From contig MU008219.1 of assembly GCA_010909165.1 (NCBI GenBank), forward strand, positions 1 through 64,000: DNA of 64,000 nt, read 5' to 3'. The notes beneath the pieces are model-generated. The model made no database searches. It had not been told where the DNA came from and was given only the letters and a program-made list of their open reading frames with translations. Below, piece by piece: positions 48,385-64,000 of the stretch; positions within the stretch are counted from its first letter, which is position 1, and each line of letters starts with the position of its first letter. Made by a program: the position numbers and the translations under genes. Source of the DNA: Anthoceros angustus (Eukaryota > Streptophyta > Anthocerotopsida > Anthocerotales > Anthocerotaceae).

Positions 48385-49140
48385 GGATGGGATCTGTTGT
48401 TCAAAAACTTAAATGACGGTGCAATAGTCCTTCCTCGAGGAGATGTGGAGGTGTCACGAATGGAACATAGTGGCCAAGTTCTTGTCTTGAACTTCGCTAT
48501 CAACCCGAACCCTCTCAATGCCGGTGCGTCGGCGCAATCGTTTCGACTGAGCCGGCTCATATCTTGACTAGGGTTGCGTGAAGCTCTACCAAGTCGATTG
48601 CGTATCTATCTTTATCTTTAAGCACTTCGCGTCCGGCACAATGTTGGAAACCGTGAAGTCGTTAGGATCAAAATGTGCATTGTACCCCAACTTTGACCAT
48701 CGCGACCGACTTCTTGCAAACACCATTACATTGCGGCGCGATGCTGGTCCTATGCGTTCACGTCGGCGAACACGCGCAATGTCGGTAAGGCCAGGGACCG
48801 GTCGGACCCTCACCGTTGCCATAGCTCCGCCGTTTTGCTCGGGGCGGTACTCCACGTTGGGGAGGTGGAGGCCCAAATGATGCAAGTCAATTGCACGTGA
48901 AGGTTGGTGGTTGCCATCACGTTGACTAGCTTGGGTATCACCCCGATGGATGCTCTCTTGATGCGTCCTCGTCAATGTTGACCAATACTAATCCCGTAGG
49001 TGTGTCTTTGCGGCCCATCTCGCTCCGGCGGCCGTCGCGGCTCGTGCATCTCCACATCGGCCCCGACATCGTATGCTATGGATCCGGACGGAAATGATTT
49101 CAAGTGCACGACTTTCGTTGGTGGTGGCTGCGACCTCGCG
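48385..49140 (-). pseudogene. TATA-binding-protein-like gene, copy 2 (more degraded)
   Basis: It is a tandem copy of the unit at 47,575-48,380, offset by 763 bp. It keeps LDLHHLGLHLPNVEYRP, KLGYNAHFDPNDFTVSNIV, KCLKIKID and a GFGLIAKF piece of the second repeat, but small indels break the frame at several points, including the strand after NVEYRP. Its 5' part (49,135-48,990) contains YDVGADVEMHEPR. Differences from copy 1 are mainly short indels in CG-rich spots. Not expected to make a working protein as assembled. Confidence 0.6.
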
Positions 49141-49171
49141 CGACGGAAATGGTTTGTTTCAAGGCGCGACT

Positions 49172-49530
49172 TTCGTTGGAGTGGTAGTAGCTACTACCTA
49201 TATACTAGCTCTTGCGTTATACTTATAGGACTACTTGTCCTTGGCCTTTGGCCAATGCTGACAAGCTAGAATGTCTCGATAAAAATTAGAATAATAATAT
49301 TACCGCACCATGACCCAAGGACAACAAATGCTCATTGATGGTTTAGCGAATGGCGTGCCTTCCTTTTTCCCTCACCTCCGGTACATGCAAGTGAGAACAT
49401 CAATTTCATTTCCATCAAAATTTCATTTGTTCACAACTGTGAATTGTCCAACTAATCAAATTGATCGAATCCAAGCCATACTCTCTATAGTCACAATTGA
49501 TATGATTCGGTCATGGAAATAGTCCACTGC
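49172..49530 (+). repeat. Third copy of the 46.65-47.5 kb repeat
   Basis: GTTGGAGTGGTAGTAGCTAC, CTTGTCCTTGGCCTTTGGCC, CATGACCCAAGGACAACAAA and CCAAGCCATACTCTCTATAG recur here, as in 47,170-47,530. The TBP-like copies are thus bracketed by copies of one repeat in the same orientation. Confidence 0.8.
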
Positions 49531-50828
49531 TATGACATGTTCAGATGCAGCATGATTGGATAAGTCGCTTTGGAATACCATTCCATCTATGATTCCGAGT
49601 AGCATAGCACAGCTATAACATGCACAAGTCCGAGCCATCATCTACCGTCATCCTTGTAGTGGATCCGTTTGGATTTAGTCCGTAGTGTAATGTTCTGTGT
49701 GTGCAGCATAGCGTGCCTTGAAGAAGTTTTCTTGAAGAAGATCAAATGTCGCCAGGAGATGGCAGAGACGAGAAGGACAGCAGCAATTGTGGCTTGCAGG
49801 GTAATTGTGGTGAATTATCTAACTACATGTTGGTAAAAGGTCTGGTCGTATACGTTGGTGGACCGGTGGTCATGCTTCCCATTCGCAGGTGGTGGTCGGT
49901 TCCATTTCTTGTTGTGGAGTGCGGTAAATTAATAGCGGTACCAACCAGCTGGCTGGCTTGCTGCGTCACAACCATTTCACCCTCCAAGCTGCTGATGTCA
50001 TCCTGAGCGGGGCTGCCATGGAGTGGCAGGGCCACGCAACGTGGTTGGCTCCCCTGGTACCCAAGGAACAGTTGGCCCCTAGTGGCCGGCCGTGGGAGTA
50101 AAATAGTGTGGCAGGCGAGATCTCCAGGGAAAGGAATGTCTGAATCGGAAGGTGCTGAGGAATGCAAGGGAGGAAAGCATATAGAGAAGGGCTTGTCTCG
50201 ACCTGTCCTCGGTGGCCCAATGGGCGCACGGGTCTGGCAGTACGGGAGGACGGAGAGCGGTAGAATATTGTAGCGGACGTGCTCGAGCAAAGGGAAGGGC
50301 GCACACTTGATCCGTGCAGTGCACCTCATGGGGGTGGTATCTCGCGGCAGGGCCCAGCCCATGAGGAGAAGTAATATGAAAGGCAGAGCATGGCGTGGAT
50401 GCACTGTACTTGTCGGCTGCGCATCACAGATTCTCCATCGACTCTGCATCTCGGCCTGGGCAGTGGGCTTGCATCCCAGGCCCCAGGGCCACTCCCTGCC
50501 ACCCTGCTTTTTGCCTTCCCGCCTGGGCCTGGGCCTGCCTGCAGCGCGCGCCTACGCTGCCCTGCAGTGCAGTGCAGTGCACACTTTCCAGTCTGATTCC
50601 AACTCCACACTCTCTCACTGTACGCTAGCAGGTCAGGAAGGAAGGGAATTGAAGTGAAAGAGGGAAACCTAGTCAGCAGCAGGCTGCAGCTCGCTCCTAG
50701 CATCCGAGCGGCAGGAGGAGGCAGCAGGAAGCGAAGTCTTCTGGACTCACTTGCACTCGACTGGATTGGAGCCGACTTTGGAGGACTTGGGAAGCAGTGA
50801 TGGGTGGTCCAGCAATCTCTAGAAAATC
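49531..50828. other. Intergenic and 5' flank of the CblC gene
   Basis: No gene is supported. A 208-codon minus-strand open frame (50,449-49,823) shows no domain and has no homologue that I recognise. Close to the gene the DNA is C-rich, with a short GCAGT repeat at about 50,561-50,580. A promoter is expected in the last few hundred bases but no clear TATA box is seen. Confidence 0.5.
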
Positions 50829-52435
50829 ATGCTAGCAGGAGCAGCAGCGCAATTGGCAAGCCTGCAAGGATCCGGTCGTGTGGCAGCAGCTGCTGGTTTC
50901 CGTGTCCTCTTTGGGTTTCACACTTCGCCGCCCTCTCTGCTGCTCCAGCAGCAGGTGCGGCAGCAGCCGCAGCTCCTTGGAAACTCAGGTACGTTTCCCG
51001 CCGCTTCAGGCTGCACTGACACCTGCCTGGAGGGGGAGCTGGAGCCGGAGCTGGAGCTGGGCACTGGGCGTGCGTCTGTGTGTGTGCATGATGTTGGTGA
51101 GGCCGGTTCTGAATTGCCTGCCTGCTCGCTGCTGCGCCGATGCTTTGGCAGGTGGGTCCGGCAGCATGGATTCCGAGCAGCAGGCGGAGGAGGCGTGGCA
51201 GAGGGTAACCCGGGGGATGGAGAAGGCGCTGGCCAGGCACGGGCTGGATATCGTGGCTCCCTTCTCGGTGGCCTGGTACAACTCCGTGGTGCCTCCGGCA
51301 TTGCGGCTGTCGTGGTTGGGCCGGACGCGGCCTCCGCTCGGGGTCATCGTGGGCAACAGCAGGGCCCTGTGGTCGCCGTTTCTGGAATCGCTGCGGGCTG
51401 ATCCCGGTGTAAGTTTTGGTGCAGATTGCGAGCTCCGGGCGTGGCGTTTAGTACCAGTATGGCCCAGGATGAGGCTGAGGCTGAGGCTGACGGTGGTGCT
51501 GGTGGGTGCCGGTGTTGCAGGCTAGGCAGCAGGAGAATCCGCTCAACGCTTACATCAAGCGGGCTCTGGATGAGGCGCTGTCCCCGTTCCATGTCCTCAA
51601 CTCCCAGCTGAGTCGTGAAGCAGGAGGGGCGTCGCAGGACAGGCCGGCTGCTTTCGTTTACTGGGCCCACGAGACGGCCCCCGGCAAGCTGGTGGCAATG
51701 CAACGCCTGGCGCATGTGTCTGGTTTGCCCTGCAGTGCCTCCACCAGTCTCTTTGTCGCCTGCTCTGTTGCGCAATTCAATTTCCATCCCCGCCCCGCTC
51801 CGCCCCACTGACCGGCTGACCCTTGTGTCGTAACCATAGCCAGCAATTGCGTACTTCGATGAAGACTCGCATCTGTGCGTGCACCCCGAGTACGGACCTT
51901 GGTTTGCGTTGCGAGCTGTGGTGGTGTTGGACTTGGACCCTCCTAAAATCGAGCCAAAGGTAAATCAAACCTCTCCACGCTATTTCTGCACTGCTGTGAG
52001 ACCACCAGTGAATGCTTTGCCCCTCCTCTCATGTGTGTATACTTCTCATGACAGCCTCTGGCCAACATGCTGGATGTTGAGGCCCAGGCAAGAGTGAAGG
52101 CAGCCATGAGGCTGGCCATGGAGCAGCCCAGGGCAGCCCAGCACGACGACTGTGGAAGCCGCACCAAGACCTGGCGATCCTTGCAGCATGGTAATGCTCC
52201 GAATCGTCTTACACCCTCTTTGTCCTTAACGCTGCTATGAGCTCAACATTTGAAAGGGTTCTGTGCTTGCATGGCTACTTGCTCAGATATGGCGCACTGG
52301 AAGCTCTGGCTCGCTGTCAGGGACACCATCGCTCCTGACCATCCCTGGCGCTACTCTCAGGAGCAAATCGAGTACCACTACACTGGAAACAGGCTCCTCC
52401 TGGACAATCTCGTCTCGGGACACATCTCCCACTAG
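50829..52435 (+). CDS. Cobalamin-trafficking protein CblC (MMACHC homologue)
   Basis: Six exons with GT-AG introns: 50,829-50,988, 51,152-51,408, 51,521-51,722, 51,844-51,959, 52,055-52,190 and 52,287-52,435. All phases join, giving 339 residues (human MMACHC 282). Exon 2 has FSVAWYNSVVPPALRLS, matching the family's FQVAWYNxxLPPAFxL start. Exons 3-4 join as RLAHVSAIAYF, keeping the cobalamin-pocket His (His204; human His122). CVHPEYGPWFALRAVV keeps the Arg (Arg230; human Arg161) linked to glutathione use. The end has LAVRDTI...RYSQEQIEYHY. The family binds incoming vitamin B12 and removes its upper ligand before delivery to methionine synthase and methylmalonyl-CoA mutase. The first 53 residues have no Asp or Glu and look like an organelle targeting peptide; Met at 51,166 could start a cytosolic form. 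Convergent with the NDRG gene. Confidence 0.88.
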
Positions 52436-52957
52436 CAGTGCTGAACATTGGATTCATGCCAAATTGGCTTCTGTACACGTTGCAAGATATTTAGCAGTGC
52501 AATTTTTTTCGTGGACAGCGAAAGTGGAACAATTGCCTTTGGTATACATATACGGCTACCAGACGTACATTGAAGCAACAGGTATAATTTCTACATATGT
52601 ATGTGAAGGAAAAAGCATGAACAGATCAGCATGGAAGTTAGAAGTTAAAATTGTGCATTCCACTTCATCGACCTGCTGCTTCACAGATATCCGCTTCCGC
52701 CGATTGCCATTATTCACTTGCACCAAAAAAGGTTGCTGCACTTCGAAGTATCAAGGGTGATATAGATTCCACCAAGAATGACAAGCCAACTGAACTATAA
52801 GAGAAGGGAGTGCTAGCTTGAAGGCAAGGTCCAAGTAAACACTAGACAGGACTTATTGTTCAGGCTTACTACGTCTAACATTGGTACAGCCTCGTCAGTG
52901 AGGATCAATAGAGAAAATTTACACCGCAAAAGAAATGTTGACGGCTGGCATCCAAGC
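52436..52957. other. Shared 3' intergenic region of two convergent genes
   Basis: About 520 bp separate the stop of the CblC gene (plus) from the stop of the NDRG gene (minus), and must hold both 3' UTRs. Short open frames here have no support. No terminator motif is assigned. Confidence 0.6.
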
Positions 52958-55207
52958 TCATTCGGGGTTCGAGACTCTCGTTTTGATGGGCTTCAGCTTT
53001 ATTCCTAGACTTTCAGGAGAAAGCAATTCAGGAGATACACAGGGAGGGCTCAGGGGACTGGTGGGTGCGGAATGTGTTAATTGAATTGGCCTGTAGAAGG
53101 CGTAACCCATCAGGAAATACTCGATGGGGATAAGCATCGAGTGGGGTTGCTCCTCTGTCACCAACGACCCGCATGCTTGAACCTAGAAAGAACAAAGCCG
53201 TTAGAATTCTGAGCACACAGCACATTGGATGATCCAGTTCCCACCTCTACAGTGATAAATACCTCAATCAGAGCATTATAGCGTCTGTCCATCTCCATAC
53301 TTATGTGAAGAGCCTCGCTGTGGAACGGTGAGTTCTCGCCAACAATTATAAGAGTCCGGCACTTCAACTTTCTGAGGTACTCACTTAAGCCCTTCCGTCT
53401 GCGAAGAGAAAGTGTGCGATTAGAAGCTGTCAACGCATTTCTTGAAGACAAAAATACCATTCAGAAGCACAATACTTACTGGTTGATTGCCTGCAGGTAC
53501 CGCACAACGCTCTTGGTGTTTCTCTTTTCCAAAACCTGTGGATACAAGCGGGAACACACTGAGACAGATTCCAGACGAACAAACCTGTCTCACGTCATGG
53601 AAACAGGTGGCAGACTGTACCCTGTTATAAAATTGCAGCAGGTCTGATCCCTCTCCGAGCATACTGCGAATTTCCTGTAGTGAAGATGGTCATCAACAGT
53701 AAGAAAAAAAGAACACTTGCCACGTCTGGAACAGCACAGATGGAAAGGAAACACTGTAAGCAAAAGGCGTACCTGAGAGAAATACCGCTGCAACAAAGTC
53801 TCTTTGACGAAGCCACACATACCATAGAAGAACAGTAAATTGGCCATAGCCTGCAAAATGATCAAAGGGCAATGATTTTCAGGACGGCAGGAACTCAGTG
53901 ACCAAACAACCGACTATAAAAAACGAGTAAGGGAGATAATAGGGACCTTATTGTAGAGCCATTCGGTCCAACTTGGAGGGTGACACAATGGAGATACAAG
54001 AATGAGCCCTTGCACTCGCTCCCTGTAGTTGAGCTGCGACAAACCGACAACTTAAGGTCAGCTGCAAGTCACAAACTCAGTTCCAAATGATACAGTGCCG
54101 CAAATAATGCTGCTTAATGCTGGGAAACGTAGCCACAGTACCGCAAAAAGCGTCAATATGTAAGCCCCCGCAGTTGCACCCAAGCAAATAACCTCCCGCA
54201 GACTGTAGTGCAAAAGAAACCATCAGCAAACTTGACCAATTTAACAGTTTGAAAAACACCGGCGCGGCCACAGAGGACAATGTCCATTGAAGATGAAGGG
54301 ACTGTTACCCGAAATAGTCGAGAACTTCGGCAACCTGATCAGTTAAATCATCAACTGACAGAGAAGGATAGTCGGACCCTGAGTTTTCAGCCCCAGGCTG
54401 CATGGAACATAAAAAAGATTCAGAATGCATTCAGCCACAAGAATGACATGGAATCGCAGAGTTGAGGAATTCGTGATCCTCAGCATTCAAACTCACCTCA
54501 TGGCCAGGAGGATCAATATGGTATATGCAAAAATTGTGTAAAAGTATATTGGACGCCTCCGGGCATGAGAAGAGGCCCTGAAAACAGGACACATCTGCAA
54601 AACAGTAGGAGGAACAGTTGTCAGAAACGAAATTCTTGCACCAGTCGAAACTAGGTGCATGAGAGGTCCTGCAGAACTTACGGTTTAGGGCGACATCAGG
54701 GTAAGTGATCAGGGCAGGTTTCTCTTGATCGCCACAAACAAGCACGGAGATAGGACCATGGGAAGTCTGAATTCGATGCTCCTGATGATCACGGAGACAG
54801 GAAAACACGCACATGAGACACCGAGGTCACACGCAAGCGGCGAGAACAGATAAACCCCAAGAGAGAGCGTCACATTCCATAGACAATGCGAGCATGGGAG
54901 GGAAGGCGGACAGGAGACAGCAAAGCGCCGTAATGTTCAGCAACTGGTGCTTCTCAGATGCAGACCTCCGATTCGGAGGGTACAGACAGGCAGACGACAG
55001 CAAGACAGACTTCGGTGACCAACAGGCTAGCAGAGAGAGCGTACGCATCCGCACGATCTCCATTCAGCAAGGGAGGGGGAACAAGTATCCAAATTGCAGA
55101 CGCAACTTCAAATTGAGGCAGCAAAGGTGAGACAAATCTACCTGGCCTTCAAACGAGACCGGCTCCACGTCCTGAACCGAGATGGAGGTGTCGCTCCCAT
55201 CGTCCAT
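52958..55207 (-). CDS. NDL: NDRG family protein (plant N-MYC downregulated-like, NDL)
   Basis: Eleven exons on the minus strand: 55,207-55,142, 54,781-54,682, 54,594-54,497, 54,397-54,309, 54,202-54,142, 54,033-53,947, 53,850-53,773, 53,674-53,621, 53,535-53,480, 53,398-53,263 and 53,182-52,958. All phases join, giving 349 residues, normal for plant NDL. It starts [13 protein letters not shown]. Family blocks include [80 protein letters not shown] and [12 protein letters not shown], then the plant tail [20 protein letters not shown]. It has an alpha/beta-hydrolase fold, but the nucleophile elbow is GATAGA, without the Ser of GxSxG, so it is non-enzymatic as in the family. In Arabidopsis, NDL proteins bind G-protein beta-gamma and affect auxin transport. 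Introns are short. Gene complete and intact. Confidence 0.95.
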
Positions 55208-58200
55208 GACTGCAGTTTTCCGTTGGCAAAAAGTACGATGACGCAAAGCAGAAGCGACGCGCAGATAGGCCAGCATTGGCTGCCGTCAGGCGCAGCAGAA
55301 GCAGAAGCACGCCATGCTACCTAACCCGAACAACTTCCCTTCCCCTCCCCCACCCCGTTCCCTTCCCTACTCCAAGCCTCCCGCACCAGCTCCGCAAACC
55401 GATTCCCGGAACCTAGCCCGACAATGACGACATTTCGGCCCTCATCCGCCGGCGGCCTCGCAAATTCCAGCCTGCCCCGACTCAATGCTTCTGACAAGGA
55501 GAGAGAGCAGGCACGCCGTGAGATTCAAAGTGTCGCACTCCCGATCCGCGCCTCCCCGGGCCAGTGCAGCTTGCAAGAAACGCAGCAGCAGCAAGAGCGG
55601 CAGCGCCTGACAACAGAAGGCTCGCGGCAAGATTGAGGCGCGGCGAGGGTTGCAGGCGAGTGGCGCGGGGGCCAAGGCACCGGCACTGCTAGCTGGCAGA
55701 GGTGTAGCGAGGCGCGACGAGGGAGCTGGGGCTGGCGCAGCCTGGCTGGCGATGGCAGGCTCAGCGGAATGGCAAGGCAATGGCAGCGCGAAATGGCGAG
55801 TGCAGGGGCCAGGCAAAGAAAGGACGCCCGGTCCCGGAGCCGGGCCAGGCCAGGCCAGGGCCAGGACCAGGCAACTCTCCTCTGTTTCCTGGCTGTGGGG
55901 CCGGCCCCACGCCCACAGCCCACGCTCACGCCCGCGCTCTCTTCTTCCCAAAACGCAAACAAACACGCACGCAAAAAGAGCGAGCCCGAGGAAAGCCCTG
56001 CCGCCGCCCGGCCTTGCGCTCCCCGGCCCGCCCCTCTCCCGCCCTACGCCCCCCCGGGAACCGCTAGCCCTGCCGCAGCCCCCTCCCGGTACAGGCTGGC
56101 GGGTGAGAGGGCAGTTGGTGGAGCGTCGTGTGCCCCCCGCGGTAAACCCGCCCGGTTACCGCTCCGCCACGCGCCGGGTAAGTAGCCCCCCGCGCTACTT
56201 AGACGCGGTATCTCATCTCCCCCGCAACGGCTCTGTCGGCAACGGGTTGCGTGAGCGAGTCCCCGTCAACACGGTCCGCGCCGGCCAGTGCGACGGGTAA
56301 GTAGCAACCGGCTACTGGCAGCAGCCGGTGGCATGCATGTCCGGCCACGCGTCCGCAGTCGGCCGTACGCAGGCAGGCAGGCGGGCGGGCGAGCGGGCGA
56401 GCCGTTGTTGTTGGATCTGTTGCTGAAGGTTGCGGATTTGATTAGCAAGATAAGTACGCGGATGATGGTTTGAATGATCCCGGATGACGCGAGCGGCGGG
56501 GGAGGAGGAGGTATCGATCGGGTGAAGGGAAGGTTGTTGCGGATGATGCACCGATTTGCATGCGCGGAAAGGATTACTCTTTACCCTAATCGGCAGGGCG
56601 AGTGGAGGGAGCTGTGGAGCGATCAACCATGTGCGCGTGAGTGACGCACATGGCGACTAGGGCAGCTGTGGCAAGCATGGGGAGGGGAGTTGTCTCCGAG
56701 CTCGCCTCACTGATTGAACATGTGTGCTTCTAAGCTCCAGACCGCGACGGCCTACCTCGCCGTGCCGGCTGGCTGCTTGTCGGTGTTTTGTTGCTCGGTG
56801 ATGAGAGGTGAGGTCAAGCATCTCCATCCAGGCCATCCTCCACTGGCACCGAGGTTGCTCCAGCTGCGGCCCGGACAAGAGAGCCAGCGCGGGCACGGCG
56901 GACGAGGCTCGCGGTTTCCCTGCGCTGCCGATGGGGCTGACTGGACTGGTAGGGAAGCGAAGACCAGGGGTCCAGGAGTGCGAGGCTCGAGGGCCTGGCG
57001 CGTGCCTAGCCTTTTGCTTACCCGCAAGCTCGGCTGTGAGACCGGGAATTTCACCGCAGCAGTTGTCTTGTTCTTGTTATCTACCTATGCAACGATGCAA
57101 TGCTCAAACCTACACTGCATCGGTGTGATGCAGTCCACAACCTCGCAAGGCGTACCAGGAAGGAGAACGGTGTTGTACTGGCGAGGACATTGACAGACAG
57201 GAAGCGACCTGGCGGTGGACTGTGACGAGAGCCGTCATGCCATGTGAGGCGGCCCGCCGCCCACTGCGCTCCGCGCACAAGTGGCGTGCGCATGTTCCCT
57301 CTTCACCTCGGCCTGACGGCCAGCCTGGAGGCGCCATTTCCCCATGCCGCTGCCGGCCCTGATTAGCGTTTTACTGTTCCGTGTTCCATCGTTCCATCGA
57401 TTCCACTCCACAGTGTGAACGCTACAGCGCGTTCAAAGCCGGGGGTTTAATCTAGGTTTGAAAAATGGGATCCGGCCCTCGGGCGCGGGCTCCCTGCTTC
57501 AATGATTTGAGCGGAATTGGGCAACCGGGAAGCATATGCTGCTGCTAACTACGATGCTGCGGACTTCTGACAGGCCCTCTTCTGTCAGCCTTATAGCCCT
57601 AAATATTAACCCCCAGCTTGAGGACCGGAGGGAAATGCGGTTCGGAGTAAAAAATGAGTCCCTGGGTTTGAGGCACCGGGCCGGCCAACGGGCGGCGGCC
57701 ACGATGAAAGCGGTATTAAGGGCAAGGCGGGGTCCAGGAAAAGCAGCGCGAAGAGCTCTCTGCTGCCAAATGTTCAATGCTCCGGATATCCTGTTGCTGC
57801 CGCGCCCAGCAAGCGGCAGCAATGCCAGTCCGGTCGCCGGCGTCCACCCAATCGGAAGAGCGGCGCTGCAAGCCCGCCGGGGTCGGCTGACAGACCCACA
57901 AATTGTTCGTCTGCCGCGGACAAGACCTGATGAGACGAAAACGGAGCGACTGTACCTCGCCACCGTCGACATGTGACCGCTGCCTTGGAGAAAGGTGCAG
58001 CAGTTAGTATACACCCAGAGGGAAAAAACAGACGGACGCGCAGTTAGTCTGGCTCGGTGTCCGTGAACACGGAAGCTGAGAAGCAGCGACTGAAGATGCG
58101 AACTCACTCACATGTTTAGACGATAGACAGGAGGAGGACCGGGAACGCAAAACGCGAAACGCGAAGGAGTGTGATTTCGATTTCGCTAAAAACGATGGAG

Positions 58201-58341
58201 TCTAGTTGCGTGTGCGCTCAAAAGTTCTCCATAATATGAGTGTCACTTGATAAGAAAAAGAAAGGGAGTTAATACCAGAAGAACAATTTGATTAGCTACT
58301 ATCTCATATGCAAGACTTGTTATCTTGAGGGAAAATTTATC
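55208..58341. other. Intergenic, GC-rich, between NDRG and the CD36-like gene
   Basis: The 5' flanks of two divergent genes share about 3.1 kb. 55,300-56,450 is very GC-rich with CpG runs and short palindromes near 56,140-56,300, including GGGTAAGTAGC at 56,178 and 56,295. Open frames on both strands, such as 58,107-57,499 (minus, 202 codons) and 56,714-57,193 (plus), show no domain or splice continuation and are probably chance. From about 58,200 the composition turns AT-rich. Confidence 0.5.

Positions 58342-64000
<5,659 letters not shown>

Noticed and set aside
49823-50449. 208-codon minus-strand open frame upstream of CblC
   Set aside because: No domain, no homologue recognised, and overlapping frames on the plus strand are similar in length.
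51500-51811. Alternative reading of CblC exon 3 through its intron
   Set aside because: It loses the family alignment after the AHVS block, and the spliced junction restores it in phase.
55650-56300. 216-codon plus-strand open frame in the NDRG 5' flank
   Set aside because: Low-complexity Pro/Arg/Gly composition, and three overlapping frames are all open because stop codons are rare in this GC-rich segment.
57499-58107. 202-codon minus-strand open frame
   Set aside because: No recognisable motif. It may be chance in GC-rich DNA; not strong enough to annotate.

Overview
The window is nuclear DNA from a green plant, most likely a non-seed land plant (bryophyte- or lycophyte-grade) or a close streptophyte alga. 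Reasons: an 11-exon NDRG/NDL gene whose protein ends in the plant-type SPELLSPES...KPIKTRVS tail, plant-type Ty3/gypsy, CACTA and copia-like elements, a TPR-SET protein, short GT-AG introns, and two families that flowering plants are not known to carry (a cobalamin-trafficking CblC/MMACHC homologue and a CD36-family receptor). No species is assigned.

Layout. 1-17.7 kb is nested Ty3/gypsy material: the 3' part of one LTR (1-1.42 kb), then a complete 14.5-kb element (3,264-17,724) with two 4.28-kb LTRs, a PBS, gag-protease-RT-RNase H-integrase remnants and a polypurine tract. 17.7-28.7 kb is GC-rich repeat-derived DNA with a broken CACTA Tnp2 transposase (minus strand, about 19.7-22.2 kb). 28.7-34.3 kb has purine-rich diverged repeats, a gag-like relic, three 5S-rRNA-derived modules and a few unrecognised spliced genes. 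34,405-36,205 is a non-autonomous DNA transposon with 32-bp terminal inverted repeats. 36.2-40.67 kb is a large minisatellite/satellite array that ends beside a solo copia-like LTR. 41.5-43.9 kb is an intronless TPR-SET gene. 46.65-49.5 kb holds nested tandem duplications containing two decayed copies of a divergent TATA-binding-protein-like gene (minus strand). 50.8-52.4 kb (plus) is the CblC gene, convergent with the NDRG gene (55.2-52.96 kb, minus). 58.3 kb to the window end is an AT-rich CD36-family gene, incomplete at the 3' end and interrupted by tandem copies of its own exon 1-2 region and long (AT)n tracts.

The genes do not form an operon-like system; each acts alone. The most notable are CblC (vitamin B12 processing), the CD36-like receptor with very long cytosolic tails, and the TBP-like tandem copies. 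A caution applies throughout: copies of the same repeat (gypsy LTRs, TBP-like units, CD36 exon copies) differ mostly by 1-10-nt indels in GC-rich spots rather than by transitions, which may mean unpolished assembly. Frameshifts in the repeat regions should therefore not automatically be read as biological decay.
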